DNA of 64,000 nucleotides, from positions 62,001-126,000 of the forward strand of contig NZ_QMIG01000006.1 in assembly GCF_003287285.1 (NCBI RefSeq), in the 5' to 3' direction. Shown here one piece after another: positions 26,808 to 35,493 of this stretch. Numbering within the stretch: position 1 is the stretch's first letter; each line of letters begins with the position of its first letter. Position numbers and translations under genes: made by a program. Source of the DNA: Phytoactinopolyspora halophila. Lineage in GTDB: Bacteria > Actinomycetota > Actinomycetes > Jiangellales > Jiangellaceae. A model generated the notes under the pieces. The model was not told the DNA's origin, searched no databases, and worked only from the letters and a program-made list of their open reading frames with translations.

Positions 26808-27686
26808 TCAGTCGACCAGCACGGTGCGAGCGCTATGCACGGTGAAGGTTTCCCGGGCGTCATAGATCAACGGCTCGATGTCTGTGATCGGCGGGATCCC
26901 ATCCACCGTCAAGGTGATCGACCACGTAGCCGTCAGGTCAACATGTGCCTCTCCGGAGCGGCTGTAAACGGCACGAACGGGGTAATGATCTGGATGAGAT
27001 ATCGGGTCCGTCCCGTCATACCCGCGCCCCGGGCCGGTGCCGCTCGTGCCATCACTCCAGTTCCAGTCATACTCCGGCGATGCCTCGACCGTGCCGGGCA
27101 GCGGATTCTCGATCGCGAACTGCACCGATCCGGCGTCTTCTGTCGCTGCCAGCACCGGCAAATTCACCACCGCGTTCGCCGGCGGAGCAAGGTCGATCTC
27201 GGGCCGAGAGATCGCCTCATAATGCTCTTCGAGCACGGATATGATCTCCGCTTCCACGTCTTCTAGCGGTATTGGCTCACCCCCGTCATACGCCCAGCAC
27301 ACCCTTTCCCTGCCGGGCCACGGCTCCCACTCGTCGGCAGCGCTCTGTCGCCGAAACACCTGGGCGTAGAAGCCGAAGAAGCCATCCGACTCACAGGTGG
27401 CATCGACACACACCTCGTCGACCGGACGCTCAGGATTGTTGAACCCACACAAGACGACGTAGCGAACCGACCAGACGACTCCATCGTGATGCTCTGATCC
27501 CCCACCATCTGAGGGGTTCGGGTAGAACGTCTGTGTTTCGCCATCGTAGCTGTAGCCAACACCACCCTGGTCAGAACAAGGCAGCGGCACGCCATAACGA
27601 TCAGTTCCACATTCGGAGACTGGAAGTGCACCTCCTGATAGGGATGCAACCAAGATCATTAGCAGTGGCATCATAAACTTATTCAC
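26808..27686 (-). CDS. Exported cysteine-containing protein, function unknown
   Basis: A 292-residue exported protein. The N-terminal 25 residues (VNKFMMPLLMILVASLSGGALP) form a signal sequence. The mature part has paired cysteines early on (ECGTDRYGVPLPCSDQGG, then VLCGFNN...CVDATC) and a PKD-like or Ig-like ending rich in Thr, Pro and Asp (PEYDWNWSDGTSGTGPGRG, then AVYSRSGEAHVDLTATWSITLTVDG). GTG 27686 overlaps the stop of the upstream lipoprotein gene (GTGA) and has GGGGA about 9 bases before it, so I prefer it to the ATG at 27716. The two genes form a small operon of lower GC than their surroundings. No function is recognised. Confidence 0.7.
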   Translation of the reverse strand: MNKFMMPLLMILVASLSGGALPVSECGTDRYGVPLPCSDQGGVGYSYDGETQTFYPNPSDGGGSEHHDGVVWSVRYVVLCGFNNPERPVDEVCVDATCESDGFFGFYAQVFRRQSAADEWEPWPGRERVCWAYDGGEPIPLEDVEAEIISVLEEHYEAISRPEIDLAPPANAVVNLPVLAATEDAGSVQFAIENPLPGTVEASPEYDWNWSDGTSGTGPGRGYDGTDPISHPDHYPVRAVYSRSGEAHVDLTATWSITLTVDGIPPITDIEPLIYDARETFTVHSARTVLVD

Positions 27687-28279
27687 TGCAGAACGTCCCC
27701 TTTTATTATGATCCACTGCTCGCCTGATGCGCGCTGGACCTGATACACAATCTGGCTTCCAATATTGGCTTGAAACTCTCGGACCAGATTTCCTTCAGAA
27801 TCGATCAGTTGCGCCGCAGGGGCATCGATTTGAATTAATACTGACGCTAATTCGCCGTCGAAATTTGTCAGACTAATATTGACGATTTTTCCAGGATCTC
27901 CGACGAACGAAAGATCGTCTTCGACAGATTCAGCCGCCAATTCATATCCAGCCAGGCATATATCACAACTGTCGGCAAACATATCACGACGACGATCTAA
28001 TGCTTTGCTGGATTCCCAGCTCTTATCAGACGTTTCTATATACTCTTTGAAGAACTCGGTTATCTCTTGCTCGATAGTCTCCGTCGAGTCACCACCGAGT
28101 GTCTGCTCGCTGGTGGGGTCATCCGTTGGCGTGGTCTCGTCAGAAGGCTCCGTGGGTGTGGCGTCTGGAAGGGTTCCTGGTGCCCCGTCGTCGTTTTCGC
28201 CGGCACACCCGGACACGAGCAGCCAGATGATGACAGATGATAGGAACCATCTGATGGTAAGCGAGTCACGGTCGAGCAT
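27683..28279 (-). CDS. Lipoprotein, DUF6318-like
   Basis: A 198-residue exported lipoprotein: a short basic start, a hydrophobic core and the lipobox LLVSGC with Cys near residue 25. A Thr/Pro/Asp/Glu-rich linker (about 27-65) follows, then a compact domain (about 68-198) beginning with EITEFFKEYIETSDKSW and containing two cysteines (SCDIC). Small lipoproteins of this layout in actinobacteria are assigned to DUF6318; the match is by general look. Its stop overlaps the start of the next exported protein, so they are probably surface partners. Base composition here is clearly AT-richer than in the flanking genes. Confidence 0.7.
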   Translation of the reverse strand: MLDRDSLTIRWFLSSVIIWLLVSGCAGENDDGAPGTLPDATPTEPSDETTPTDDPTSEQTLGGDSTETIEQEITEFFKEYIETSDKSWESSKALDRRRDMFADSCDICLAGYELAAESVEDDLSFVGDPGKIVNISLTNFDGELASVLIQIDAPAAQLIDSEGNLVREFQANIGSQIVYQVQRASGEQWIIIKGDVLQ

Positions 28280-28367
28280 GACCGAAGCTTAGGCGCTCCG
28301 ATCTGGTCACGCCAGGCCCAAGCCGAAGTTGTCCACAGTCTGCTCGTCTACGGGGCAGACGATGGCG

Positions 28368-28781
28368 TCATTGCTGGAAGTATTGCGCAAACTCGCCTGA
28401 CGGCGGGACCTCGGTGATGATATCGACGAGTACGCCTGACGGATCAGCGACGATGAAATGGCGCTGGCCGAACTCCTCGGTCCGCAATGGAAGCACCTCA
28501 GCCAATCCCGCACCGTCGACCAACTTACGGTGCTCGGCATCGACATCCTCGACTTCGAAGTTCAACAGCAGACCAGCAACAGGCTGGCGATATGCCTCCG
28601 GAAGTGTCGGATGGCCTGCATCCAGCACCGCCAGCTCGTATGACGGATCGCCGCTGCGGCGCAGGCTCACGTACCAGCCGGCATCGAAGACGATCTCGAA
28701 GTCGAAGTGACGCGTGTAGAAGTCCCGGGTCTCCGTGACCCTCGACGTGCAGATGACCGGATAGAAACTGGACAGTTTCAT
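28368..28781 (-). CDS. VOC family (glyoxalase/bleomycin-resistance-like) protein
   Basis: A 137-residue vicinal-oxygen-chelate protein made of two beta-alpha-beta-beta-beta modules. The opening [22 protein letters not shown] and the ending [14 protein letters not shown] are typical. VOC proteins act as metal enzymes or bind small toxic compounds such as bleomycin. ATG 28781 follows GAGGAGAG, better than the ATG at 28796. It diverges from a TetR gene with operator palindromes between them, so it is probably an inducible detoxification gene. Confidence 0.82.
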   Translation of the reverse strand: MKLSSFYPVICTSRVTETRDFYTRHFDFEIVFDAGWYVSLRRSGDPSYELAVLDAGHPTLPEAYRQPVAGLLLNFEVEDVDAEHRKLVDGAGLAEVLPLRTEEFGQRHFIVADPSGVLVDIITEVPPSGEFAQYFQQ

Positions 28782-28803
28782 GGCTCTCCTCAGCATGAGA
28801 TTA

Positions 28804-28855
28804 ACATACCGTCGGTATGTATCTGGTCAAACACTAGACGCATACCGTTGGTACG
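28804..28855. promoter_or_regulatory. Two TetR-type operators between VOC and tetR genes
   Basis: ACATACCG-T-CGGTATGT (28804-28820) is a perfect 8+1+8 palindrome. A weaker copy, CATACCGTTGGTACG, lies at 28841-28855. The pair is spaced about 36 bases apart and fills the 94-base divergent promoter, so binding would block both genes. Confidence 0.75.
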
Positions 28856-28875
28856 TCAACTAGTACGATCGCACC

Positions 28876-29475
28876 ATGCCTCCGCACACGCGCCCTCGCA
28901 CCAAAGCAGAACAGCGTGAAGAAACGACGCAGAACCTCGTCGAACACGCCCGCGAGCTCTTTGCCACCTACGGCTACGCCAAGGTCAGCCTCAGTCAGAT
29001 CGTGACGGCAGCGGGCGTCACCAAGGGAGCTCTCTACCACCACTTCGCAGGCAAGGAGGACCTCTTCCAGGCCGTCCTCACCCAGGTCCACCAGGAGGTA
29101 GCAGACCGTGTGGCGTCAGCGGCCCCAGACGCTGACCTGTGGACGCAGTTCATCGCTGGATGTCGGGCATTCCTGACTGCCAGCACCGAGCCACGGATTC
29201 AGCAGATCATGCTGGTCGACGCACCGTCGGTGCTCGGATGGGGGGTCTGGCGCGAAATCGACGCCTCCACGTCAAGGCAACATCTCGAGGAGATCGTCAC
29301 GCAGCTGATCGAACAGGATCTGATCAGCAAGCAACCCGTCGCACCGCTCGTTCATTTGCTGTCCGGGGCCATGAACGAGGCGGCGCTGTGGCTTACGACG
29401 TCGACCACTCGCGCACACGACGTCGAGGCGACGATGGCGGCCTTGACGAATTTGCTCAAGTCGCTGCGGACGTAG
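28876..29475 (+). CDS. TetR family transcriptional regulator
   Basis: A 199-residue TetR repressor. The HTH lies at about residues 15-62 (ARELFATYGYAKVSLSQIVTAAGVTKGALYHHFAGKEDLF region), followed by a helical ligand and dimer domain of the TetR_C type with VDAPSVLGWGVWREID. It probably controls itself and the divergent VOC gene through the sites at 28804-28855. The inducer is unknown. Confidence 0.88.
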   Translation: MPPHTRPRTKAEQREETTQNLVEHARELFATYGYAKVSLSQIVTAAGVTKGALYHHFAGKEDLFQAVLTQVHQEVADRVASAAPDADLWTQFIAGCRAFLTASTEPRIQQIMLVDAPSVLGWGVWREIDASTSRQHLEEIVTQLIEQDLISKQPVAPLVHLLSGAMNEAALWLTTSTTRAHDVEATMAALTNLLKSLRT

Positions 29476-29489
29476 GCGTGGGCTGGCCA

Positions 29490-30317
29490 CTAACCGACGT
29501 TGCACAGCATTCGCAACGCCGCGCGTGCAAAGCGCTCACCGTCGGCCGTCGGCCTGGCTACCTCGACAGCGCCTTCGGAGATGGGCTGTAGGCACCCCAT
29601 CAGCCGCAACACCCGATGCGTCTCCAGCGCGGCGTCCACCGCGTCCCACGTAGTCGGCGCCGCACCGTCATCCTTCACCCACCCCAGCGCATCCAGGAGT
29701 TCGGCAAGGCGAGCGGCAAGTCCACGCTTGCTGCCGGACGCCACGAGACCGAGAAGGGCCAAGCCAGCCTCGTAGGAAAGCGGATGAGCTGATTCCGCAG
29801 GGAGGCTTCGCGCGAGATGCCACCACAGCCCGATTGGACGCGAGCACAACCATCGCCCACGTGGTGTGGCGACCAGCTTCCGGCCGACCCGTTCCGCCAG
29901 CCCGGTCGCCGCAGCAGACACGCGCAGCTCGTGGATGAGCGCGGCGCTGTCCTCGTGGCTATTCCTGCGTTGTTCGTCAGCAAGACCGATCTCGTTGATC
30001 CCCGCACGAATGTGCACGGGTGGAAGCCGCCCAACGAGGGTCAGTGTCACGCCTGCCGGCTCCAATCGCCGCAGCAGCCAGACATAGCGCCGAACCATTC
30101 GACGAGCCGTCCACACGTCGAGCTGAACCGGCTCGTCGGACGTTGCCGCGTCGAGTAGCTGGCGAAGCGCCGAGTGGGGATGCACGACGCGTCTCGATCC
30201 AGCTAGCGTGGCCGCGGCCTGGGGCCGTTCCGGACACGAGAACGGGGCCGCGCCGGACTGTGCGGAAGTTTCATTGATCCATTCATAAATTTTGCCCTGG
30301 CGTCCAACCACAGCCAT
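29490..30317 (-). CDS. Uncharacterised protein resembling pRiA4b-ORF3-associated regions
   Basis: A 275-residue cytoplasmic protein without membrane segments. It contains GVTLTLVGRLPPVHIRAGINEIGL and, later, RKLVATPRGRWLCSRPIGLWWHLARSL, which recall the winged-helix-like C-terminal regions found in long pRiA4b ORF-3 type proteins of actinobacteria; this link is from memory and tentative. The last 100 residues look helical. The first 40 residues may not be translated; a later start is possible. It converges with the TetR gene (14-base gap). No function is assigned. Confidence 0.6.
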   Translation of the reverse strand: MAVVGRQGKIYEWINETSAQSGAAPFSCPERPQAAATLAGSRRVVHPHSALRQLLDAATSDEPVQLDVWTARRMVRRYVWLLRRLEPAGVTLTLVGRLPPVHIRAGINEIGLADEQRRNSHEDSAALIHELRVSAAATGLAERVGRKLVATPRGRWLCSRPIGLWWHLARSLPAESAHPLSYEAGLALLGLVASGSKRGLAARLAELLDALGWVKDDGAAPTTWDAVDAALETHRVLRLMGCLQPISEGAVEVARPTADGERFARAALRMLCNVG

Positions 30318-30444
30318 GGAGACACGTTACTCAGCGAACAGCGTTCGACTCAGGCAAACCCGGAAACTGCCTCGTCGCAGATTCCCTCAGTGTCGGGCAC
30401 TCCGCGCGAAGCCGGTTGTCAGTACCTTCCCTTACGCTGTCGGC

Positions 30445-31212
30445 ATGCCAACACAGCTAGATCTCGGCCAGCACATCACCGCACTGGCCGAGAGCGGAGC
30501 CCTGCTGCGAAGCGTCGCCGGCGAGATCGCTCTCGACGCACCGGTGCCTACGTGCCCGAGCTGGAGGGTTGCGGACCTCGTCACACACCAAGGAATGGTC
30601 CATCGCTGGGCGGCGGCCAACCTTCGCGGCGAAGACGATCACCAGCCCGCGAGTTCGCAAGAGGCAGCTGCGGCCGCGTCCGACCTGCTCGCCTGGTACG
30701 ACGACGGCCTCGACGATCTCCTCACCACACTGCGCGAGACGCCCGACGACGCGAACGCAATGGTGTTCTTAAAAGATGCGCCCGCCCCGAAACAGTTCTG
30801 GGCGCGCCGGCAAGCACACGAGACAACCATGCACGGCGTCGATGCCATCTCGGCTGCTCTCGGCAGGTCGCCGCAGACGGTCGACGTCACCATCCCGGCC
30901 GAGCTGGCCTCCGATGGGATCGATGAACTGCTGTGCGGTTTCGTTCCCCGCCGCAAAGGGAAGCTGCGATCGTCCGAACCATTCACCGTCGTGGTCCGCA
31001 CGTCGGATACCGGCCACGCATGGACCCTGCACGTCAGCGACGCTCCTGTTGTCACCACAGTCGGCGCCTCAACCGCCGCAGATGCCACCTTGAGCGGCAC
31101 CGCCGTGCAGCTTTACCTCGGCTTGTGGAATCGCGGCGACGAGATCGTGGCCGACGGCCGCCTAGACGTGCTCGACCAATGGCGCTCTCACGTCCAAGTT
31201 CGCTGGGGTTGA
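30445..31212 (+). CDS. Maleylpyruvate isomerase N-terminal domain (DinB-like) protein
   Basis: A 255-residue member of the actinobacterial TIGR03083-type family: a DinB-like four-helix bundle with the signature VPTCPSWRVADLVTHQGMVHRWA (about 35-58) whose histidine is a metal ligand in mycothiol-dependent enzymes, followed by a second domain (about 150-255). Such proteins are thought to be mycothiol-dependent isomerases or transferases. I chose ATG 30445, which opens at the domain; the 51 upstream codons are not conserved. There is no clear SD, so it may be leaderless. Confidence 0.78.
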   Translation: MPTQLDLGQHITALAESGALLRSVAGEIALDAPVPTCPSWRVADLVTHQGMVHRWAAANLRGEDDHQPASSQEAAAAASDLLAWYDDGLDDLLTTLRETPDDANAMVFLKDAPAPKQFWARRQAHETTMHGVDAISAALGRSPQTVDVTIPAELASDGIDELLCGFVPRRKGKLRSSEPFTVVVRTSDTGHAWTLHVSDAPVVTTVGASTAADATLSGTAVQLYLGLWNRGDEIVADGRLDVLDQWRSHVQVRWG

Positions 31213-31272
31213 CGCCCGTATGCAACATCGATCCAACCCGTACGGGCAATCTATCGTGCAGGGACCATCGAC

Positions 31273-32457
31273 ATGATGCGAGTCAGCAGCCAGCAACGAC
31301 GCGATCGGCTGATGCGGCGTCATTGCCTCGCCCCGGAGTCGACGGCACCTTCGCCGCAGGCAAGCGCGTCGTCCATCGTCGCGCTACACGCGACCGATCC
31401 CGCCACCGTGTATCTTTCCGTGCTGGCTCGCTGCCCCGAAGCGTCCCTCGCGGATGTCTCGTCGGCGCTGTATGAAGACGTCACGCTGGTGAAGATGATC
31501 GGCATGCGGCGCACCATGTTCGTCGTGCCGACCGAATTCGCGCCGATCATGCACAGCGCCGCGGGCGTGGAGATCGCGGCGCGCCTGCGCCGGCGGCTCG
31601 TCAAGCAGCTCAGCACAACGCCCACCGATCCCCCGCTGGGCACTGATATCGAGTCCTGGCTGGCCGATGTGGAAGACGGCGCCGAGAAAGCGCTACTCGC
31701 GCGCGGCCCGGCATTCGCCAGTGAGCTGTCGGAAGACGAGCCGCGCCTACGAACAGCCCTGCTACCCACGACGAACAAGGCATGGGACGTCAAGCAGAAC
31801 ATCACCAGCCACGTGCTGACATTGCTGGGTGCCGAGGGCCGGCTCGTGCGCGGACGCCCTGGTGGGTCATGGGTGTCGCGCATGCACCGGTGGGTACCCT
31901 CCCGCCAGATCTGGCCCGAGGGCATGCCTCACGTCGATCAGGACGTCGCTCGTACACGCCTGGCGCAGGCGTGGCTTCGGGCATTCGGTCCGGCAAGCGT
32001 CGACGATCTGCGCTGGTGGACAGGCTGGTCGCAAGGAACGGTCCGCCGGGTCGTCGCCGAGCTCGATGTCATCGATGTCGAGCTCGATGGGCTCGACGGG
32101 ATCATGCTCGCCGACGACACCGAGCCGGAGGAACCGCTAGCGCCCGCGGCGGCGCTTCTACCTGCGCTGGATTCGACGCCGATGGGCTGGAAACACCGTG
32201 ACTTCTTTCTCGGTAATCATGGCCAGCAGCTCTTCGACCGTAATGGGAACATCGGGCCCACAGTGTGGTGGCACGGGCGCATTGTGGGTGGCTGGGGCAT
32301 GCGCGGGCCGGAGATCGTCTGGCGGCTACTCGAGGACGTCGGCGTCGAGGGTGAGACGGCGGTCACCAGCGCCGCAGAGCGGCTGCAAGAAAGGCTGGAA
32401 GGAACGCCGGTCACACCAACGTTCCGGACGCCACTCGAACGTGATCTTTCTGCGTGA
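31273..32457 (+). CDS. Winged-helix HTH_42 protein, AlkZ-like DNA glycosylase family
   Basis: A 394-residue member of the HTH_42 (YcaQ/AlkZ) family, made of three tandem winged-helix domains. AlkZ unhooks crosslinks formed by azinomycin, and related proteins repair other bulky lesions. Here the features are the early ALHATDPATVYLSVLAR segment, TMFVVPTEFAPIMHSA, WLRAFGPASVDDLRWWTG (about 236) and the closing VWWHGRIVGGWGMRG near residue 333. It does not show the AlkZ QxQ/QxD catalytic motif clearly, so activity is uncertain. ATG 31273 or 31276 are equally good starts. Confidence 0.72.
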   Translation: MMRVSSQQRRDRLMRRHCLAPESTAPSPQASASSIVALHATDPATVYLSVLARCPEASLADVSSALYEDVTLVKMIGMRRTMFVVPTEFAPIMHSAAGVEIAARLRRRLVKQLSTTPTDPPLGTDIESWLADVEDGAEKALLARGPAFASELSEDEPRLRTALLPTTNKAWDVKQNITSHVLTLLGAEGRLVRGRPGGSWVSRMHRWVPSRQIWPEGMPHVDQDVARTRLAQAWLRAFGPASVDDLRWWTGWSQGTVRRVVAELDVIDVELDGLDGIMLADDTEPEEPLAPAAALLPALDSTPMGWKHRDFFLGNHGQQLFDRNGNIGPTVWWHGRIVGGWGMRGPEIVWRLLEDVGVEGETAVTSAAERLQERLEGTPVTPTFRTPLERDLSA

Positions 32458-32560
32458 ACGTCCCACCTTATTCAAGATCATAGAATTTGGCTGACGAATC
32501 TATATTTTCAAAATGAGCCACCATCAGTTATGATGGCAATGTGCCTCGTAAGCGGAGCGG

Positions 32561-32752
32561 TCATCTCTCCGCATCACCACGCGTGTCGCCCCGCCGGTAG
32601 GGCCAGTCGGCGGGGCGATACACCTGATTGGACCCTTCGAAACCACCAGTCTCGATTTCGACGAAACCTCCGTGACGGGCCATGACGAAATGGTCCTCAG
32701 GCATGCACAAATCATCAAGATCAACGCGATTCGGTTGCGATCCGTCAACCAT
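32561..32752 (-). CDS. Possible small gene or gene remnant, unknown
   Basis: The minus strand carries a 63-codon frame whose product (with RVDLDDLCMPEDHFVMARHGG and QVYRPADWPYRRGDTRGDAER) has a protein-like composition and normal GC-rich third positions. There is no clear ribosome-binding site, and the frame is open upstream into the start of the GNAT gene. It could be the end of a larger decayed gene. I do not recognise it. Confidence 0.3.
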   Translation of the reverse strand: MVDGSQPNRVDLDDLCMPEDHFVMARHGGFVEIETGGFEGSNQVYRPADWPYRRGDTRGDAER

Positions 32753-32819
32753 GCTGACGGCCGCCCACGCGCGGGGTACGGTGCCAATACGTACCGGGGA
32801 GCGGGTGGAGGAGATCAAC

Positions 32820-33467
32820 ATGATTGCGAGCTACCCAGCCAACCCCATGTCTATCGAGCTGACATTCGGGCATCGCCGTTTCTGGTGGCAGGACAACGAC
32901 AATCCACCACCACATCACGTCGACGTCTCCGCTGATGTCTGGGAGTACATCGAATGTCCCCCAGAACTCCGGCACGTCGGTGACCTGACCCTGGCCATAG
33001 CTGACCTCGAATACCCGTCGAGCGAGCTGGATTCGGTTTCGGTCGGCGAACATGCCATGATGTTCTTGACCCAACGAGGCGTCAGCCCAGACGGTACGCT
33101 ACATCCCGATCTTGACGATCTGATCAGCCCTGGACCGCCACGCGCGATCGTGCTGCGCTGGGTCGAGCTGTCCTCTTACTGGCGAGGACGCGGCGTCGGC
33201 CCGGGACTCGTGGCCGCGGCACTGACAACCTTCAAGAAGTCGGCACGACTCGGATTGTGTCACCTCACGGCCGCCGACATCGAAGAGTACTATCCGGATC
33301 GCAGCGACGCCGAGGAGATGGTCGAGCATCTCGCGACGCTGCTGAAGAGCCTCGGGTTCATTCCCTGGGGCGACGCCTACGTCATCGACCTCCGGAACGA
33401 TTCCCTCACCCAGGCCAGGCGGCGCACCATCGAACGCTTCGAACGGTATTTCAGCGACTTCAATTGA
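32820..33467 (+). CDS. GNAT-like acetyltransferase
   Basis: A 215-residue protein whose C-terminal half has the acetyl-CoA-binding motif YWRGRGVGPGLVAAAL (about 125-140) of GNAT enzymes, then a helix and LLKSLGFIPWGDAYVIDL, a typical last strand. The N-terminal part is less conserved. ATG 32820 follows GGAGGAG; upstream in-frame ATGs are not supported. Substrate unknown. Confidence 0.65.
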   Translation: MIASYPANPMSIELTFGHRRFWWQDNDNPPPHHVDVSADVWEYIECPPELRHVGDLTLAIADLEYPSSELDSVSVGEHAMMFLTQRGVSPDGTLHPDLDDLISPGPPRAIVLRWVELSSYWRGRGVGPGLVAAALTTFKKSARLGLCHLTAADIEEYYPDRSDAEEMVEHLATLLKSLGFIPWGDAYVIDLRNDSLTQARRRTIERFERYFSDFN

Positions 33468-33562
33468 CAGCACCGGCCGAGCGTGCCGTCTAAAGCACAC
33501 ATTGCGACCGCGCCACCGTGATCCGCCGGCATGGCAAACACGACCACATCAGCCTAAACATC

Positions 33563-34681
33563 TCATGCGCCCGCATCTTTCAAGGCCACGCCCGCCGTCT
33601 CATTCCAGGAGACACCGACACATTCGCCCGGCTTGACGACCTTTTCCGAGAGCGCGCGCACGTCACCTATCTCCGTCCCTACGACGACCTCGGTACGGTG
33701 CCCCAGGAACGTCGACGTTCGCACCGGACCCACCAATACTCCTTGCGCAGGCGGCACTAGGCTTACCTCTTCTGGCCGGAGCAAGAGTCGGCCATGTGTT
33801 CCCGCTACCGCATCGGCACACCTTGCGCTTATCACACTCCCAGCGACCTCAACCACCACCTTCTCGCCCCTTCTCTCCTTGAATAGGGCCGGCAGCAGCG
33901 ATCCCGTCCCAATAAACTGTGCCGCGAACAACGAGGACGGTTGCTGATAGAGCGTATGTGGATCGGCCAACTGCTCGACACAACCGTCACGCATCAGGGC
34001 GATCGAATCCGACATGCTAAGTGCCTCTTCCTGATCATGCGTCACCAGCAAGAACGTTGTTCCCGTGGCCGCGTGGATGCGTAGCAGTTGTTCACGCATC
34101 ATCAGCCGAACATGCCGATCAAGCGCCGCCATCGGTTCATCCAACAGGAGCAGTCTCGGCCGGTTGATCAGCGCTCGTGCAAGTGCCACGCGTTGGGCTT
34201 GCCCGCCGCTGAGCTCACTCGGCATTCGATCCCCCAGGCCGTCAAGCTCCACCAACCGCAGTGCCTCGTTCACCTCCTCCACCAGCGCCGACCTCTTCCG
34301 CCGGCCCGACCGTTGCACACGGGGCCCGAACGCGATGTTGTCTGCCACAGTCAGATGTGGGAACAGCGCATAGGTTTGGAAGACCAGATTGAACGGCCGA
34401 CGCTCAGGAGCCGTTCCGCGTATCGACTTCCCATCAAGGACGATGTCGCCACTCGTAGGTCGCTCCAAGCCGGCGATGATTCTCAGTAGTGTCGTTTTCC
34501 CGCATCCACTCGGACCCAGAAGACTGAAAAACGCACCTTCCGGTATATCTAATGAGACGTTATCGATAGCTGATACGTATCCGAACTGTTTGGTAAGGCC
34601 CTTGATCTCAACCAGGGACTTGAGTACGCCACCCGATTCATGCTCAGCCATCTCGTGATCGTATTTATCACTCTGTATCAT
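33563..34681 (-). CDS. ABC importer ATPase, PotA type
   Basis: The ATPase (372 residues) of a PotABCD-type importer. Residues 1-240 form the nucleotide-binding domain with Walker A GPSGCGKTT near residue 52, signature LSGGQAQRVALARAL near residue 150 and Walker B LLLLDEPMAALDRH. The C-terminal part (about 280-370) is the TOBE/OB regulatory domain seen in PotA. ATG 34681 (MIQSDKY) follows the permease stop by 2 bases with GGAG before it; an upstream frame overlaps the permease gene. It is the last gene of the minus-strand transport cluster. Substrate is not indicated by this subunit. Confidence 0.9.
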   Translation of the reverse strand: MIQSDKYDHEMAEHESGGVLKSLVEIKGLTKQFGYVSAIDNVSLDIPEGAFFSLLGPSGCGKTTLLRIIAGLERPTSGDIVLDGKSIRGTAPERRPFNLVFQTYALFPHLTVADNIAFGPRVQRSGRRKRSALVEEVNEALRLVELDGLGDRMPSELSGGQAQRVALARALINRPRLLLLDEPMAALDRHVRLMMREQLLRIHAATGTTFLLVTHDQEEALSMSDSIALMRDGCVEQLADPHTLYQQPSSLFAAQFIGTGSLLPALFKERRGEKVVVEVAGSVISARCADAVAGTHGRLLLRPEEVSLVPPAQGVLVGPVRTSTFLGHRTEVVVGTEIGDVRALSEKVVKPGECVGVSWNETAGVALKDAGA

Positions 34682-34683
34682 TC

Positions 34684-35493
34684 TCACTCCCGACTCCGGG
34701 CCGAAACCAACACGCTTCCCGCCCCAAACGACCTTTTCATGACCAGAGCGGAAAGCCCCAGCGCTATCCATGGGATAAGTAATAGAACTGTTGCCACCGC
34801 GTTCACCGACGGATCGACGGTTCGTCGCAGCTTCGAAAGCACATATACGGTCAATGTCGGATCGTTACCAGAGACAAAATTCGTTATGTATATCTCATCG
34901 AACGACAGACCGAACGTGAGAAGCGCCGCTCCACCAACAGCAGGAAGTATCACCGGTATCGTCACCCTGCGCAGCGTCTGAGCCGGCGTCGCACCGAGGT
35001 CCCGCGCAGCGTGCTCGAGTTGCATATCAAAACCTCGCAAGCGTGCGCCGACGACGATGAGCACATAAGGAATGATGAAGATCACATGACCAGCGACGAT
35101 CGTCGCCAGAGACAAGGATATCTCCAGTGCCGCAATCGTGGTCAGAAGTGATACCCCAATCAAAAGCGGAGGCAGCATGATTGGAAGTCGTGAAACCGCC
35201 GCGACCGGTGCCAGCCACCACCGTCGCTGTCGCTCAAGAATAATTGCGCCCAATCCGCCCACGACAGTCGCGATAGCTGTGCTCGTCACCGCAGCCTTTA
35301 TGCTCATCATAAACGCACCACGGAAGCCGCTGTCATTGAATATAGCATCAAACCAGCGGAGCGAAATTCCGTCTATCGGCCACGTGAGACCGGCGCCCGA
35401 ATTGAATGCAAAAAGCACCACCAATAGCACCGGAAGATAAAGGAATCCCATCAAGAATATCGCAACGAGCGTCAATGTCGGCGGTCTCTTCAT
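34684..35493 (-). CDS. ABC importer permease, PotC type
   Basis: A 269-residue inner-membrane permease with six predicted helices and the cytoplasmic coupling motif EHAARDLGATPAQTLRRVTIPVILPA (near residue 165), the EAA loop that contacts the ATPase. It overlaps the PotB-type permease by 4 bases (ATGA) and is followed by the ATPase after 2 bases. Together they form the heterodimeric channel. Confidence 0.9.
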   Translation of the reverse strand: MKRPPTLTLVAIFLMGFLYLPVLLVVLFAFNSGAGLTWPIDGISLRWFDAIFNDSGFRGAFMMSIKAAVTSTAIATVVGGLGAIILERQRRWWLAPVAAVSRLPIMLPPLLIGVSLLTTIAALEISLSLATIVAGHVIFIIPYVLIVVGARLRGFDMQLEHAARDLGATPAQTLRRVTIPVILPAVGGAALLTFGLSFDEIYITNFVSGNDPTLTVYVLSKLRRTVDPSVNAVATVLLLIPWIALGLSALVMKRSFGAGSVLVSARSRE

